Positions 1 to 12,198 of a stretch of DNA of 64,000 nucleotides are shown piece by piece (position 1 is the first letter of the stretch; each line of letters begins with the position of its first letter). The translations under genes were made by a program, and so were the position numbers. Source of the DNA: Tribonema minus (taxonomy: Eukaryota > Sar > Xanthophyceae > Tribonematales > Tribonemataceae); NCBI GenBank assembly GCA_017506865.1, contig JAFCMP010000334.1:1736001-1800000 (forward strand). Reading direction: 5' to 3'. The notes under the pieces were generated by a model. That model searched no databases, was not told the origin of the DNA, and was given only the letters and a program-made list of their open reading frames with translations.

Positions 1-633
1 GAGTGCTGCGATTGGTAGTTTGGGCTCCAGCTGAAAAATGTCGGCTTGTGGATAGGGGTGCAAAGAAGCCGTGCATGATATGGGCATGACGAGCAGCATT
101 GGCTGCATGTGACACATACAGCAGACCAGTAGCTACAAGGGCTTAAAGTGCGTGGCTGGTCTGCATTGCTATGATGCTGTCGCTTACTCCTGGTTCCAAA
201 TGCGGCAGCAATGGTCGAGCGGACAATATGTACACGCATGTGCTCTTGCTTGAGGTTGACCAGTGTACGCTGATGGCTATGGTTGACGGTCAGCAAAGTC
301 TGCAGACAAGCCGGCAGTCTGCAACAGATCCCTGCCATGCTTTCTTGGTGAAATGATCAAAGTGGCAGAGCAAATGGGGTAAATAGCACCTGCATGCTAA
401 GGCTTGGGGCTATAAACTCTTGTGGAGCCTGCACTCTATACTGTGACAGAACCAGATGAGCGCACACTTCAACATACCTTCAATTCATTTTGAGTTATAG
501 TATTATTATGTTCATAGTCTATGCTTCCGAATACACGTACTTGCAGTGTACAAGTAGACTTTAGTAATGGCTAAGCTGAGTGAAGGGCATGTTTGCGCTC
601 AGCCTTGCACATCAGTTCGCTGTCCCTGCAAAG
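1..633. other. No gene recognised at window edge
   Basis: This is AT-richer sequence with only short, non-conserved reading frames. It is probably the 3' flank of the Cys-rich gene. I see no RNA gene or convincing exon in it. Confidence 0.5.
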
Positions 634-3309
634 TCAATATACTTTTGTCACCAGCGTTCCGGTTGCCAATGTGGGGTACCTGTTGTGGTTGATGTTGCAG
701 GGAGCCACGTTGTCGTCGCACGATCTGCCGCTCTTGGCAATGGTGGTGGCACAGCAGTTGTCAGCGCCAAGCTTGTCTGTGGCGCAATCTGGTGCACAGT
801 ACAGAATGTGCAGGACAATCAGCAACGTCACTTCATGCGAATGTAGAGTGTGAAAATTTGAGGCCAGAGCCTAGCATCCTGTCAAGGCAGCAGATAGTCA
901 TTCCAGGACACTCGTGCGCCAAGCATTCCAAGGCGCGAGGTGCTCCAATCGTTTTGCTATGACAGGGGTCCATGCCCTCTCCCCCAAAACGCAACAGTTT
1001 CTTTGTTTGCTTGCGGCGCCCGTGTCACGACTCAACACACTGCACACACGCACATGTCCGCACGTGCTGCCCCCCGTGTGCTCACCTGCCTTGCCGCAGC
1101 GCGTGCAGCCCCCCTTGCAGCACTGGTCGCCGTTGGGGTGCGGCATGCCGCCGCGCGTGCAGTACGGGTCCGACGCCCGCGTCGGCGCCCTCGTCGTCTG
1201 CGACGTTGGCCACGGCGCTTCAACCGCCACAGGCGTCGCCGTGGGCACGCCCGTGGGCACATCAGTGCTCGGCGCAGGAGCCGTTGGCTCCGATGTTGGG
1301 GCGTCCACATCGGAGGTGGGCTCGGGGGTTGTCGCGTCCGCGCCATCGCCTGGCGTCGGATGCGGCGTGAGCGCGTCAGCGCTCGACGGCTCTGTGGTCG
1401 GCTCCGCGGTGGGCTCCGCAGTGGGCTCCGGCGTGGAGGGCTCCGAGGTGGGCTGCGCAGTCGTCGGCGCGGCCGTCGGCAGCGCCGTGGGCGCGGCGCT
1501 GGGCACGTAGGTGGGCTTCGCGCTGGTCCGCTTCGCGCTGGTCGGCGCGGCGGTGGGCGCGCGCAGGGCGCACGGCGCCGCGTAGCCGCTGCACGGGCGC
1601 TTCGCGCTCGCTATGGTGGTGACGCAGCAGTTCGCGGCGAGCTTGGGCACCGCGCCGCACCCGGTGCCGCCGCACTTGCCGCCGCACGGCGCGGATGGGC
1701 AGCAGGCCGCGCCCGTGGCGTCTTTGATGCCTCTGCTGCACGTGGGGTCTGCTGCGGGGGCGGTGGGGGAGGGGGTGGGGGTGGCAGCGCTCGCCATGGC
1801 GCAGGGGGCGTCGCCTGACACGCAGCGCCGTCCTGACTGCAGTATGTTTAGCCTGCAGCAGTTGTCCCCGCCTCCTGGCAAGTTCCTGTGCGTGTGGGGC
1901 ATGGTCAAGGAGTGAGCGCAGGAGGTTTTTGGTGAAGTGATGCGCTGTATGGTGTACGTGCGGCATCATGGTGCGCCTACTGGCCACTGAGCATGCAAGA
2001 CTTGGCGTTGTTGCGCACAAACAGGCAATCTCAATTGACAGGACACACCAAAACGTGCCAAGTACCTCGTGGTAGGGTTTCATCTTGAGGGCATCAACTT
2101 CATTATGGGCTACCTTCCAAACTGCTCTGCGCAGTGCTGACGCATTACACATCAGACACCAAGTGCCAAGACAAGCACCGTGCGGCCATGTCTCAGCAGC
2201 CCATATCTGCACTCTGTATGTCTGTGCCTCTGTACTCTAGACTCGCTTCACTTGCCAGAGTGCAACAGCTCTATGAGTACACATGTGTATGCGTGCGCAG
2301 TGCAGGCTAGGGGCTGGTTGCCTCGGCAGCATCGCCATCGGCCAGATACAGCAGTGCTTGCTACATGGTTGCGTGTGATTCAAACAGCGCCGGCACGGTC
2401 AGACAAGCCACCAACGGTGCACTTCAACGACCATGTACTCACATGCAGCCGTCTCCGCCACACCTGGTGCACTGCGCCACGCAGCATGCAGCCTTGTCCT
2501 GTTGGTGGTTCAGGCAGCAGGCATGCGAGGTCAGATTTGCAGCGCCTTTGCTCAGGGGAGGGCAGACTGGCTCAGCACAGGCGATGTCTGGACATGTCTT
2601 CAGAGCTGCAGCACATGTGTGCATAATCAAGATGCCAGGTGGCTGGTTGCAGAAAGCGCTGGCGAGTGTCGTTGGGATGGTCTTGTGTCTCGTTTGCTGT
2701 GCTATCACAGCACTAATCTTGATGACTACACCAAGGGCAAATTATCATGTAAACTGCTACCGGAAGTCAGCAGATACGTTCATGGCCGCGCCACAGCACT
2801 GATGTCCCCGGGTTCGCATCGTTGACGCCTGCGAAGGTTTCAAGTGTTCACCAGAGTTCGCTGCTGTCGTGATGGTTCAATACTGCAACCTTCATGCAGT
2901 TGTGCACATTGTAGTCCTATCACTGCTGCAGGCGACCAGCTGTCATAGACCGCAATGCAGACCGCAGAGCAGAGCACGCTTGCACGGTTGGTTTGTCACG
3001 CCGGCGGTCACATGCGGCGGCACATTGGTCGCGGCAAGTATGGCTCAACACTGCGCCGGTTTGGTGTGCATTGCCTCAATTCCTGCGTGGGACAGGCACG
3101 CACCGACACACGGGACGGAATGACATACTAAAAGCTGCAGTAGTTTGTAAGCTTTACGACGGTCGGTGCGGGCGATAGCGAAAACTTACACTGCTAAGCA
3201 GACCTCTGCTGCAGGTAGCATCCGTAGCAGCTGCCGTGTGCAGGCTGGCCAGTAGCACCAGCAACCAGGCGCTCGTCCAGCGAGGAGGGTGGGAACCGCG
3301 GAAACCCAT
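634..3309 (-). CDS. Secreted Cys-rich / Pro-Thr-rich protein with three Cys modules
   Basis: I read four exons: 3190-3309, 2443-2498, 1086-1885 and 634-788, giving 376 aa. Exon 1 is only 40 codons. It opens with MGFRGSHPPR, then a hydrophobic signal peptide (about residues 12-28), then the first cysteine of module 1 (C33). Its donor is a perfect GTAAGT. The modules span about residues 33-87, 108-164 and 301-356. All follow C-x(10-12)-CC, then a C-x2-CG or CG-x-CGG knot ending in C, then NCC, then a late Cys and a closing APC. Residues about 165-300 are Pro/Thr/Ala/Glu repeats, probably an O-glycosylated linker. Similar modules are known to me from stramenopile and other algal secreted proteins. 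Introns split modules 1 and 3 but not module 2, and every junction keeps phase. A cell-wall or extracellular-matrix role is inferred. The exact C-terminus after APC (about 20 residues) is less certain. Confidence 0.8.
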
Positions 3310-6300
3310 CGCCGACGAGGACGAGCGCTGAGGTGCTGCTGCTGCAGCCAGTTCTGCCGCGCAGTAAACAGCGGCGAATAAGCGACACGAGCCATAGCTC
3401 GGTCTTTCCTCAATGCTTATGTGTTGAGGCGAAGTGCCCTAGAATTTGCTGACAAAAAAGTTTCAATTTCCGAAACTGTGTGTGTAAATTGAACCTGGTT
3501 TGTCATGACATGCAACCCTCTCCGTTGCTGACTGTTGCACCCACACCACTGTATGTAGGTAGTGTACGTGTTGGATGATATCTCCTCTCCTACACTTTCT
3601 CACCTATCGTTGAACTTGCTCTCAAACATTGTTTGCGTGCGCGGCAGAGGCACTCAACTGCCATCTGCTAACGATTGTCACACAGTGCACACTGCATGCA
3701 GTAATGCTTTGACACCAATGCATGTGCGGTTGCCGTGGCAGATGTGCACACTAAAATGTCCGTCTAACACCTGCAAGGCCTTTTTGCTGCTGTTTACTGG
3801 CGCCTGGTCATCAGCCTGAGCAGCATGTGTGTTGTGGCGATTCAAAGCTAGGCAGTTGCGGTCAACCTTTTGGCATGTGCCGGCCAGGGCCCTGCATCAA
3901 CTTATAAATTTTATAATTCGATGCTGATAGTCCACTGGGGTGAGTCATTTGCTCAAACAGTGTGCAAGCATGTTCAGAACATTGTTTCTGTATGTTTGTA
4001 AACATGGTAGCACCCACCACGCGTAAGCATGGTAGCACGCACCACGCACACGCTGGAAATGTATTCTTACTTTGAAAAAAACAAACAAAAATCACAAACA
4101 CATGTGCACATTCATGCATGAAGTGAATTCACGTGCAACAGCCGGCAGTTGCATCGTCGTGCATTCGAACAGCGCTACTAAGGCATGGCCGGTACACGTA
4201 ATGATGGCATCGGCGATGGCGTGGCCGTGGCGCTGCCGACACATTCCCACGCTGCTCGGCACGCTCCCTCCGGCACGCTCTCTTCAGAGAGCTGCAGGAA
4301 GGACAGGAGGATGGCTCTTTTGAAGGCAGCAGAAAGGTGGGCACGGTTGCACATGAGCGCTACTGCGTGTGCTGCTAGTTATGCATCGCTGATCTGCCCC
4401 TTTGGCAAACCACAATGCTGGTCGCTCTCAAGCGGCTAGTATGCATGCTGTGCAGCATGCGAAGGCAAGTCGGTTGGGATGTAAAGGCTGGGACTGGAGA
4501 TTACAGCACGCAGGTCAGGCTTACGTTGGGGCGTGAGGGGTACCTTGGACCGGTGCCACGTCCAGCGCGACATTGGTCGCGTCGTGGGAGTTTGTTTGGC
4601 TGCTGCCTCGCGCGCCTGCAAACCTTAGATCAGTTATGCTGATCGCCGGGCTCCAGGCGCCCCCGGCTGCCGCATTTTCCGCAGGGTGAGCAGCTTCCAG
4701 ACGGATCATTCACTTCATGGTGCGCTTTGTCTCCTGTGTCAGCTTACTCTCAATCGGTCTGTCTGGTGCACCTGGCTAATCTCACAGCTGTTCAGTTGCG
4801 ACGTAGGGATGAAACTGGTGATGACAGCACGCAGGTCAGGCTCACGTTGGGGTGTGAGGGGTACCATGGACCGGTTCCACACGTTGCACTGCTGCGCAAC
4901 ACAAAGTGTGGGACTTTGTTTGGCTGCTGCTGTGCGCGCCTGCAAACTTTAGATCAGTTAAGCTGATCGCCGGGCTCCAGGCGCCTCCGGCTGCTGCGTT
5001 GCCGCCGGGTGAGCGGTTCCATCCGGATAAGCTCACTCCACCGATGCGATGAGTCCCCAGTTATCAGCTCACTCACAATCTGTTCATAGGTGGCACCTGG
5101 CACTACCACTGGGATGATCAGGCTATGATCATTGATCATAGCAAACACCAAGATGCATGCTCAAGCATCAGCTTCGGCAGAGGCTGGTGCTGTGATGACA
5201 CAAAACCCTTTGACCTTAGTAATCATGTCAATCGCTGCACACTTTGTTAACGCTGCCATACCTATTGCATCTTGCATGCCGCCCCTCCCCCCCCCCCCCT
5301 AAACGGGGGGAGGCGGAGGTGGAGGGGGGGTATCGCAGGTACAGGCGCCGCAGCATGTCAACGAGCTGCAAGGACCTGTCCTGACGTGACGGTGTGGACA
5401 TGCTGCATGCCAAGCATGAGCAGGTGATTAAGCGTGGGACCCCTTCACTGTGCCTGTGCCGTATGAACCATGTTGATGCGCGCTGTAATCTTGTATGACT
5501 TCACTCAGTCATGGTGTAACGGCAGGCTCACGTGCGCGTTGCAGAGTGGCAGCTGGTCCTGCGTCAAGTGTCCACAGTGTGGTTCTGCTGCTCGCATGCG
5601 TTGCATACTTGGGGTACCTTGCAGCAGTCAATGCGTGACACGATCATATGCTGACCTTTACTGTGCTCTCTGCCCTGCTCGTGCAGGGGCCCAGTTTTCT
5701 GGTGCTCTCTACCTCTCAAGTTTAGCCCAAGCAACAGCACGCACTATGACCAGACCGGAATAACGATAGGTTCGCACAGTGATCAAGCACTCCTCGCTGC
5801 ACGTGCTCAGGACGACTGTAGTCACACTCCAGCGCAAGGCAGCCACTAATAAGGCATTGCATTTATAGGGTTTTAAATGCCAATTTATTTCAACTGGCAT
5901 TGTGCCGTAATCGCATGTGTTCCGCACGTTTATTTGTTCGTGTCAATTTCATGCTTGTTGCCATTGCTTGATTGTTGGTGTGAACCTGCCGCCATGCGCC
6001 TTTGAAATGGATGACAAGAATAGGCCACTCAGTTGCCTTGACCAGCGTTCAGTTTTAAAACAGTTTGACAACGTGTTTGCCGTGTCCACCACCCTCATTT
6101 TGAGACTTGCTGTTGTGTGTGTATGACATGAGCACTTGAATAGCCTACAGGGACTGCCCAGCAAGGCACTGTCCACGAGTTTCGTGCTGCGTGGTGAATA
6201 TGTTGGGCCAATCTCTGCTCCACCTTCAGCTCACCCTCGTTTCTGCAAAACTTGCGGGCATGGGGGGAAGCCCCTCTCTAACCGGTAGAGGGAATACATA

Positions 6301-7196
6301 TTTTCAATCCTTTATTGGGGCGCGCTGACCTTGACATGATCATGCTGCCTGGCACAATCAAATTGCGCAACGCACCACACCTCACCGAGGTGGGGTGAGA
6401 GGAGACCGAGCAACACCCGATGCAATACTCCGGCGCACAAGTTGTGTGTCTGGGCATCCATGTGCCAGCAGCACGACCCCAGCATGACCAGTCGATCACC
6501 TGGCAGAGCAGCTGATGAACCGTCACAGTCAGCAGATCGCGTGCTGTGCATGCAGGGCTTGAGGTCTGAACATGAGGTGATTCAAAGGCCTTGCATGTGA
6601 GGTGGCGAAAGTAAGGTGTATGACACTGGTGGCAGCAGCTGAAAAGCAATGAGGTCAGACACTTTCACGTCCTTTCTACATTACAGGGCACATGCATACC
6701 AGCCCGCCCGCAAATGCCATCCACTCTAGCCCTACTTGCTAGCGCCTGCTCCGGCCAGAAAAAAAACACACCGCCTTCAAACACAGATGCTGCGCCAAAT
6801 TGCTTCGCCGACGCCCCCTCCCCCCCCCCCCCCCCTTTTCCAACGACCCCTAACGCAGCACACCAGTGCGATCGCTGCAATTTGTCTGGCAACCGCCCCT
6901 CTACATGGTCAGCAAGGCTCAGGGCTGACAGAAACACCCTGCGGCAATGGCCACAGCTGCTGCTGCAAGCGCGTCAACATGCGCGACAGCGTGCGTGCCG
7001 CCACTGCCCAGTGCTCAGCACTTGCGACAGCCCCAGACAGCGACCCCAGCAACCTCTACAGGCAGCACGCAGCCACACCCACTGCTCGGCACAGTGCGCC
7101 AGGCAGCACCCGGGAACCCCTGCTGCGCGCTGGCTGATGTGCCCGCCCACCCCGTGTTGCGCACAACCGCTTGCCCAGCATGAAGCAGCGCTCCGC
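3310..7196. other. Gene-poor interval between Cys-rich gene and V-ATPase D
   Basis: No conserved exon is recognised. It holds the 5' flank of the Cys-rich gene, a direct duplication (4503-4706 and 4824-5030), and a C-run/G-run pair at about 5281-5328 that could pair as a hairpin. A C-rich stretch at about 6820-6840 is followed by GC-rich frames to about 7140. These resemble an acceptor and a low-complexity exon but have no family match that I can see. Confidence 0.5.
4503..5030. repeat. Direct duplication, two copies about 205 bp, offset 321 bp
   Basis: Copies at 4503-4706 and 4824-5030 share long blocks, including CAGCACGCAGGTCAGG, the GAGGGGTACC block and GATCGCCGGGCTCCAGGCGC. They have diverged by substitutions and by small insertions near the middle. 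Both copies give parallel short minus-strand frames, but with no sign of coding conservation, so I read this as non-coding duplicated DNA. Confidence 0.8.
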
Positions 7197-7200
7197 AGCA

Positions 7201-7332
7201 GCAGTGCTCCGTAGCGGCCGATGAGCGCTGCCGCCTCAGAAGCAGCAGTGCTCCGCGGTGACCACTGAGCGCTGCTGACTTAGAAGCAGCAGTGCTCCGC
7301 AGCGGCCACTGAGCGCTGCCGACTCAGAAGTA
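7201..7332. repeat. Three-copy 44-bp tandem repeat at the end of V-ATPase D
   Basis: Units begin with GCAGTGCTCCG at 7201, 7245 and 7289 and end in a TCAGAAG-like block. The last unit covers the stop codon and final two codons of the V-ATPase D reading frame. The array therefore lies across the stop and in the 3' UTR. Confidence 0.85.
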
Positions 7333-10300
7333 GACGTCGGACTTCTCGGCGGGGTCAAAGTCGTCCAGCAGGGACTCGCGAGGGGGCATCATGACGGGCT
7401 TGGCGCCGTTGGGCTGTCCGCCGGCGGCGGTGGCCCGCATCGCCAGCGGCGCCGCTGCGTAAGAGAGAAGAGTGCAGCAAGTGATGTGAGCGAGAGCAGT
7501 GTGCCAGACTGGCGAATGGAGGGCGATCGGGAGAGGCGAACGCTCATGATGGTGAGCGAAGGCAGCGAAGGAGTGGAGTGTGGCGTGTATCGGCAGCGGC
7601 GCCGCTGCGATCGGCATAGGAGCACATGTGTGATGTGAGCGAGGGCAGAGAGGGCGCCGTGCGCACTGTTTGAGGGCAATCCGGAGAACGAATCGCTCGT
7701 GACGATGAGCAAGCAGGGCAACAAAAAAGTGGAGAAATACAGGAGAGAGGATCATGGATGCATATGGCTCTTGCGCAGCAGGCGGCTCGCCCCATGTGGT
7801 GTGAGTTTGCAGCCAGGCCATGTGCACCCAGGAGACGGGCGCTCAGAGTCCTGCCTGCGCAGTGGCGGCCAGCTTCTGAACAGGCAGCGTGAATGTTCTG
7901 TGACTGGATGTTCTCGTTTCTGCAGCGCTGTCATGCACAATGTGAAGCAGCGATGCACCACGCAAGTCATGACCACACAGCCTGCGTATCCGGGCAAAGC
8001 CACATAGTCAGGACTGGTTGCAGGTGACAGTTAGCTTGTCTGCGGGCGGCGCATCTGCTGTCACTGGCGGTCGTCGTGCACATGTTGCATGACCGTGCCA
8101 TACACTCTACTCCTGGCGTGCGCGGGCAGCAGCTGCGCTTGACGAAAGGCATTCACACCATGCATGTGCGCCTATATCGACTTGCGCAGCGCATGCTGCG
8201 CAGCTGATGCTGCAGCAGACCGACTCAGCGGCATTGAGCCCGCCCTCCCTGGCAGCTGATACCCTCAAGGGCGCAGCGCACATCAGTAGGCTCCAGCACG
8301 TGATGAGCAGAGGTACGCACACTTGCGAGTGGCGCGCGGACGACGGCGGCAGCGGCAGCAGCAGCGCACCCACTCCCCCCCCGTCAACCCATCTGTCCCC
8401 AGCACCCCAACCTTAAAAACTGCACTGTCACCAACACCCCTTGCCCGTCTTCTCCCCCACCTCAGCAAGACACAGCCGCGCACAGCAGAGCGGCGCGCGA
8501 CGCACGCGCCACAACACACATACATACGTACCTCCGGGCGGCACGTGCTGCACGGCGACGGCGGCGGCGGCGGCGGCGGCGGCGAGCTTGGCGGCGGCGG
8601 CGCGCTTGTCCTCCTTGGCGGCCGCCTCGCGCTTCTTCTCCACGACCTTCTTGAGGCGCGTGAAGTCCTCGCGCTCCAGCTCGTCCAGTTCGCGGTTGAT
8701 GTACGAGATGACGCCCTCCATGCGCGGTATCGTCACGTTCTCCAGGGCGTTCACGCGGCGGTTGGTCACCTGCGCATTCGCAAAAACGGGGATTGGGGGG
8801 CGGGGGGGGGGGTCACAGGCAGTGGGTCAGAAGAAGGAAGCGGGCAGGGAGCGGTGTAAACCGCTGTACTGCGTGTGAACCGCTGTACTGGGGTTCGGGC
8901 GCGGCGAAGGCGTGCAGCTCGAGCGACAGGCGATGGACAAGCGTTGTCGTTCATGGCACAACAAGGAGAGTGGAGTGGTGGGCCAACGTCAGTGTTCCTG
9001 AGCGGCCCAAACACAGCAACGCGTGACGCTCGCGGCACCACACCGGTGTTATGGGGCAATCTCCACGCAGAAACACCACCTTCTCAAGCTGTAACTCATG
9101 GCTCTGCGTTCTACGATCAGGTCACAACTCGCGGTCCCCTGCAAGTACAACAGCACACGTGAGAGCCCCTAACCCTAAAGCGCACGCGACCCCGGCAAAA
9201 CGACCACCCTGCCCTTTCTGTCTCTCCAGCTGCCTGTCTATGAGAGACCCATTCGGGCCACGGGGGTTGGGACCCCTACCCCGCCCTTTCTGTCTCTCCA
9301 GCTGTCTGCCTTTGAGAGACCCATTCGGGCGAACGGAGGTAGAGTCAGGGCTAGAGTTAGCGCCGAGGCCCTAGCTGCGCGCGCGCACCTTGAGCGCCTC
9401 GTCCATGGTGATGAAGGACGTCTGCAGCGACGCGAGCTTCACCAGGTTCTCCACCCACTGCTTGTACTTCTCGCGGCACTGCGCCACCTTCTGCCCGCCG
9501 CCGCTGAGGCCGATGTTGTCGTGCACCTCCACGCCAGTGCCGTACGGCGTGAACATGGGCAGCTTGACGCCGGCCACGTTGTCGGTGCGCGAGCGCACGC
9601 GGATCGCCGCCGGGTGCGGCGTGTCCAGGACCTTGGACCTGGGGGGGGGTGAGGGGGAGGGGCGGTGTGTGTGTAAGCGCTGACGCAGTTGAGCGTTGCG
9701 GGTGAGAGGGCATGGTGATGTGCAGGTGCGGCGTGTCCAGGACCTTGGACCTGGGGGGGGGGGGGGGGGAGAAGGGGGGGGGGGGGGGGGGGAGACGTGG
9801 GAGCTAAATTGAGCATTGCGGGTAAGAGGGTTTGGTGGTGTGCGGCATGCGGGCAAGTAAAGCAGGCGGGGGGAGGTGGGAGTGACCAGGTGGGAACGAA
9901 GATCACCGTTACACGCTGCAGGTGAAGTGACAAAAAAGACCTCACAGGTGAAGTGGCAGCGGGCAACCACAATCACGAATCACGGCATAGAGTGTAAAAC
10001 TCATCAAGCCACCGTTGTGTACCTGAAGTCGCCCGCCGCGTACTGCGCCTGTGTGAGTGAGAAGAAGGCCATGGAGGCGTCCTCGCGCATCTGCTTCTTC
10101 AGTTCGTAGATCTGCTTGGCGATCGCGCGGAAGCGCGCCTGCAACGGAGCGTCAACCACTCAGTGTGCATCGTCACGCTTGCGTACTCTAGGCAGCAGTC
10201 AAAATCCATGTCGATGAATGTACATTAAAGTTGTCGGTACCTCACCACATGCGTGCAACAGCAAGAGGCGGCGGCATAATTCACTGTCTCGACCATAGAA

Positions 10301-11719
10301 GAGAGGGCTGGTGCATTGTGAGACAACACATCGAGAGCCTAGCACACGCTGTGTGCCGAATGTAGCAAAAACTCAAGGTTCAACAGCACTAACGCAGTTG
10401 AGCCACAATGAACGTAGGTCGCAAGGCAACAGCGACCCATCGCTGAAAAGGGAAGGCTCATTGTGCCTGACGGATCAGACTAGTGGCCAGATGGATACCA
10501 CTGGATACCACAACCACAGATGGAGGTTTGTCAAGCAGCAACAACACTTCCTTCATGTCAGCAAACAAACTATGAGGACCGCATGTCTGCAAGCGTCTGT
10601 AGCTGCCGTCACCACAGTGGGTGGACCCTGCACTGCTGACCGGCCAGCATCCTTGCATCGCACCAGAAAAACCAGACTGCTGCTGCTTGGTCTCGCAACA
10701 TTGACAACGGTGAGTGCCAAAGCCTTGAGCACAGCCGCGTGACATGGGCATACATTAGAGAGGTCGGTGGCGCATTCTTTCTGCCTGTCACATGAGCGCC
10801 GTGTAGTGATATCGTCTGCTATCAACTCCCTTGCCATGTGCTCAGTAAGACGCTTCTGAGTATGTAATTGAAACCATGCTTGTCGTTGCATATGACTGGA
10901 GACATCGTGGCAGTGGTCTCGTACACGGTGTGATGGTCAGCCATGGACCGCATGGTTGGCCACAACAACTGACGGTAATATGCACTTGCACTGAGGGCAC
11001 TGCATTGAGTGCTCGTCTGAGTGTGACACGCAGCCGTTGCAGCTGTTTCAGCTTGAAAGACAGGACACGTACTCGATGAATTGCATGGTTTGACTCCATC
11101 GGCGTGAGAGTGTTGATTTGAGACAGCTGTGTCTTCAGTTGTATCACCATCTTTAATCACACACCCTGCGACTGCAGCAGATGAGACCTTGAATCATCTG
11201 GCATGAAACGAATGCTGCACTGAGTTGTGTGCCAGTGCTGCCATGGAAAGCCCAGGCAATGCCAATGACAGCAACTTGAGCAGCACTGGGGCGAGCAGGT
11301 GTGTCATCGCAAAGCACCGAGCACTTTAAAGCGGCTCGGACCGTCTGGCAGTACAAAGCTCTGTAGAAAATTTTGGACCAAGGCACCTGCAGAGCTTGAC
11401 TGTATATCAATGTACTTGTAAGCGTTGCAGGTCCTGATCACCAGCACGGTGCCGGGATCAAAAGTAGCATGTAGCACAAGATGCACACAGTGGAGCTTTC
11501 AGATCGGAAATGATGATCGCAGCAGACCTGCTTGACCTGTTGGCAACGCTGCTGCAGCTCCGACAATGGGCGCAAACATTAAATCATTGATGACATTAGA
11601 AAGCGTACCTTGAGCGCGTCCGATTTCTTTTTCAGCAGCTCATATCCTTTCTTGGCTCCCACCAGTTTGCCCTTGTACAGGGTCAGCGCCATGCGCGTGG
11701 GGGCCACCTGAGCAGACAT
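7324..11719 (-). CDS. VMA8: V-type H+-ATPase subunit D
   Basis: Central-stalk (rotor) subunit D of the V1 sector, which couples ATP hydrolysis to proton pumping in endomembranes. Exons are 11609-11719, 10023-10138, 9389-9638, 8532-8769 and 7324-7454, for 281 aa. All junctions are in phase. The start reads [18 protein letters not shown], matching the family's VxPTRM opening. It is followed by [10 protein letters not shown], a long helix, [33 protein letters not shown] and [11 protein letters not shown] with [15 protein letters not shown], all hallmarks of subunit D. The C-terminal helix is followed by an Ala-rich stretch encoded by a GCC-type repeat (about 8550-8590) and an acidic end, [13 protein letters not shown]. 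This makes the protein somewhat longer than the usual 245-260 aa. The start lies 479 bp from the divergent ABI-like gene. Confidence 0.96.
9209..9347. repeat. Tandem duplication in V-ATPase D intron 3
   Basis: Two copies, about 70 bp apart, share CCCTTTCTGTCTCTCCAGCT and GAGAGACCCATTCGGGC. They lie wholly within the intron between exons 3 and 4. Confidence 0.8.
9613..9836. repeat. 112-bp tandem duplication carrying a splice acceptor
   Basis: The block GGTGCGGCGTGTCCAGGACC occurs at 9613 and 9725, and similar sequence continues through GCATTGCGGGT-like motifs. Copy 1 contains the real acceptor of V-ATPase D exon 3 (exon starts at 9638). Copy 2 contains an identical-looking acceptor at 9750. 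The copies are separated by runs of 9, 17 and 19 Gs on the plus strand. Confidence 0.85.
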
Positions 11720-12198
11720 ACCACCCCCACCTCACCCGCTAGCGGCTACCACTGCCTCTCCTCCACGTGTGTGTCGCGAGCGATGCCGGAGACCCAAGGA
11801 AGATGTTACAGTGGAACGGCTTTTGATGACGCGTTTGGCCACTCCAGCGGCGGAAAGCGGGAGCCAAGCAAGTATGCACGAAGCTACGACGGCAGCTGAG
11901 GGCAATCACCCAACGCAGCTGCTCTGCGATCGAGCAAAGCTAATGCACAGTTGATGAAACAACTTTTGAGGAAATTCAAGTGTGGGTTGAAGTTGATTTG
12001 ATTTTCGCATCGAATGCTGGTCCTCGGTTCCAAGAGCTGGAGTGCGGTTAACCATTGCGATACGTCAGTGCTGACACCAAGCAAACCTGTACCTCTGCAG
12101 TGAGAGCAAGGCGACTCCGGAAGTACAGTCCGATCACAAGGGCGAGTTCTTGAAAGCAGAAGTATTTGTTGACACATTGGTTAGGTCCCGCAGCAGCC
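11720..12198. promoter_or_regulatory. Divergent intergenic region (V-ATPase D / ABI-like)
   Basis: 479 bp separate the start codons of two head-to-head genes, so the region must hold both promoters, possibly shared. I do not see a clear TATA box. This is inferred from position. Confidence 0.5.

Noticed and set aside
940..1818. Long plus-strand frames opposite the Cys-rich gene
   Set aside because: They are antisense shadows of the Pro/Thr codons; Arg/Gly-rich nonsense without any motif.
6872..7140. GC-rich plus-strand exon candidate after a C tract (contains PCGNGHSCCCKR)
   Set aside because: All three frames are open and low in complexity. There is one acceptor-like site but no partner exon or family match.
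9165..9185. Telomere-like CCCTAACCCTAAA words (also at 42858 and 42982)
   Set aside because: Only one or two units in each place, inside an intron or a MITE; not a telomere array.
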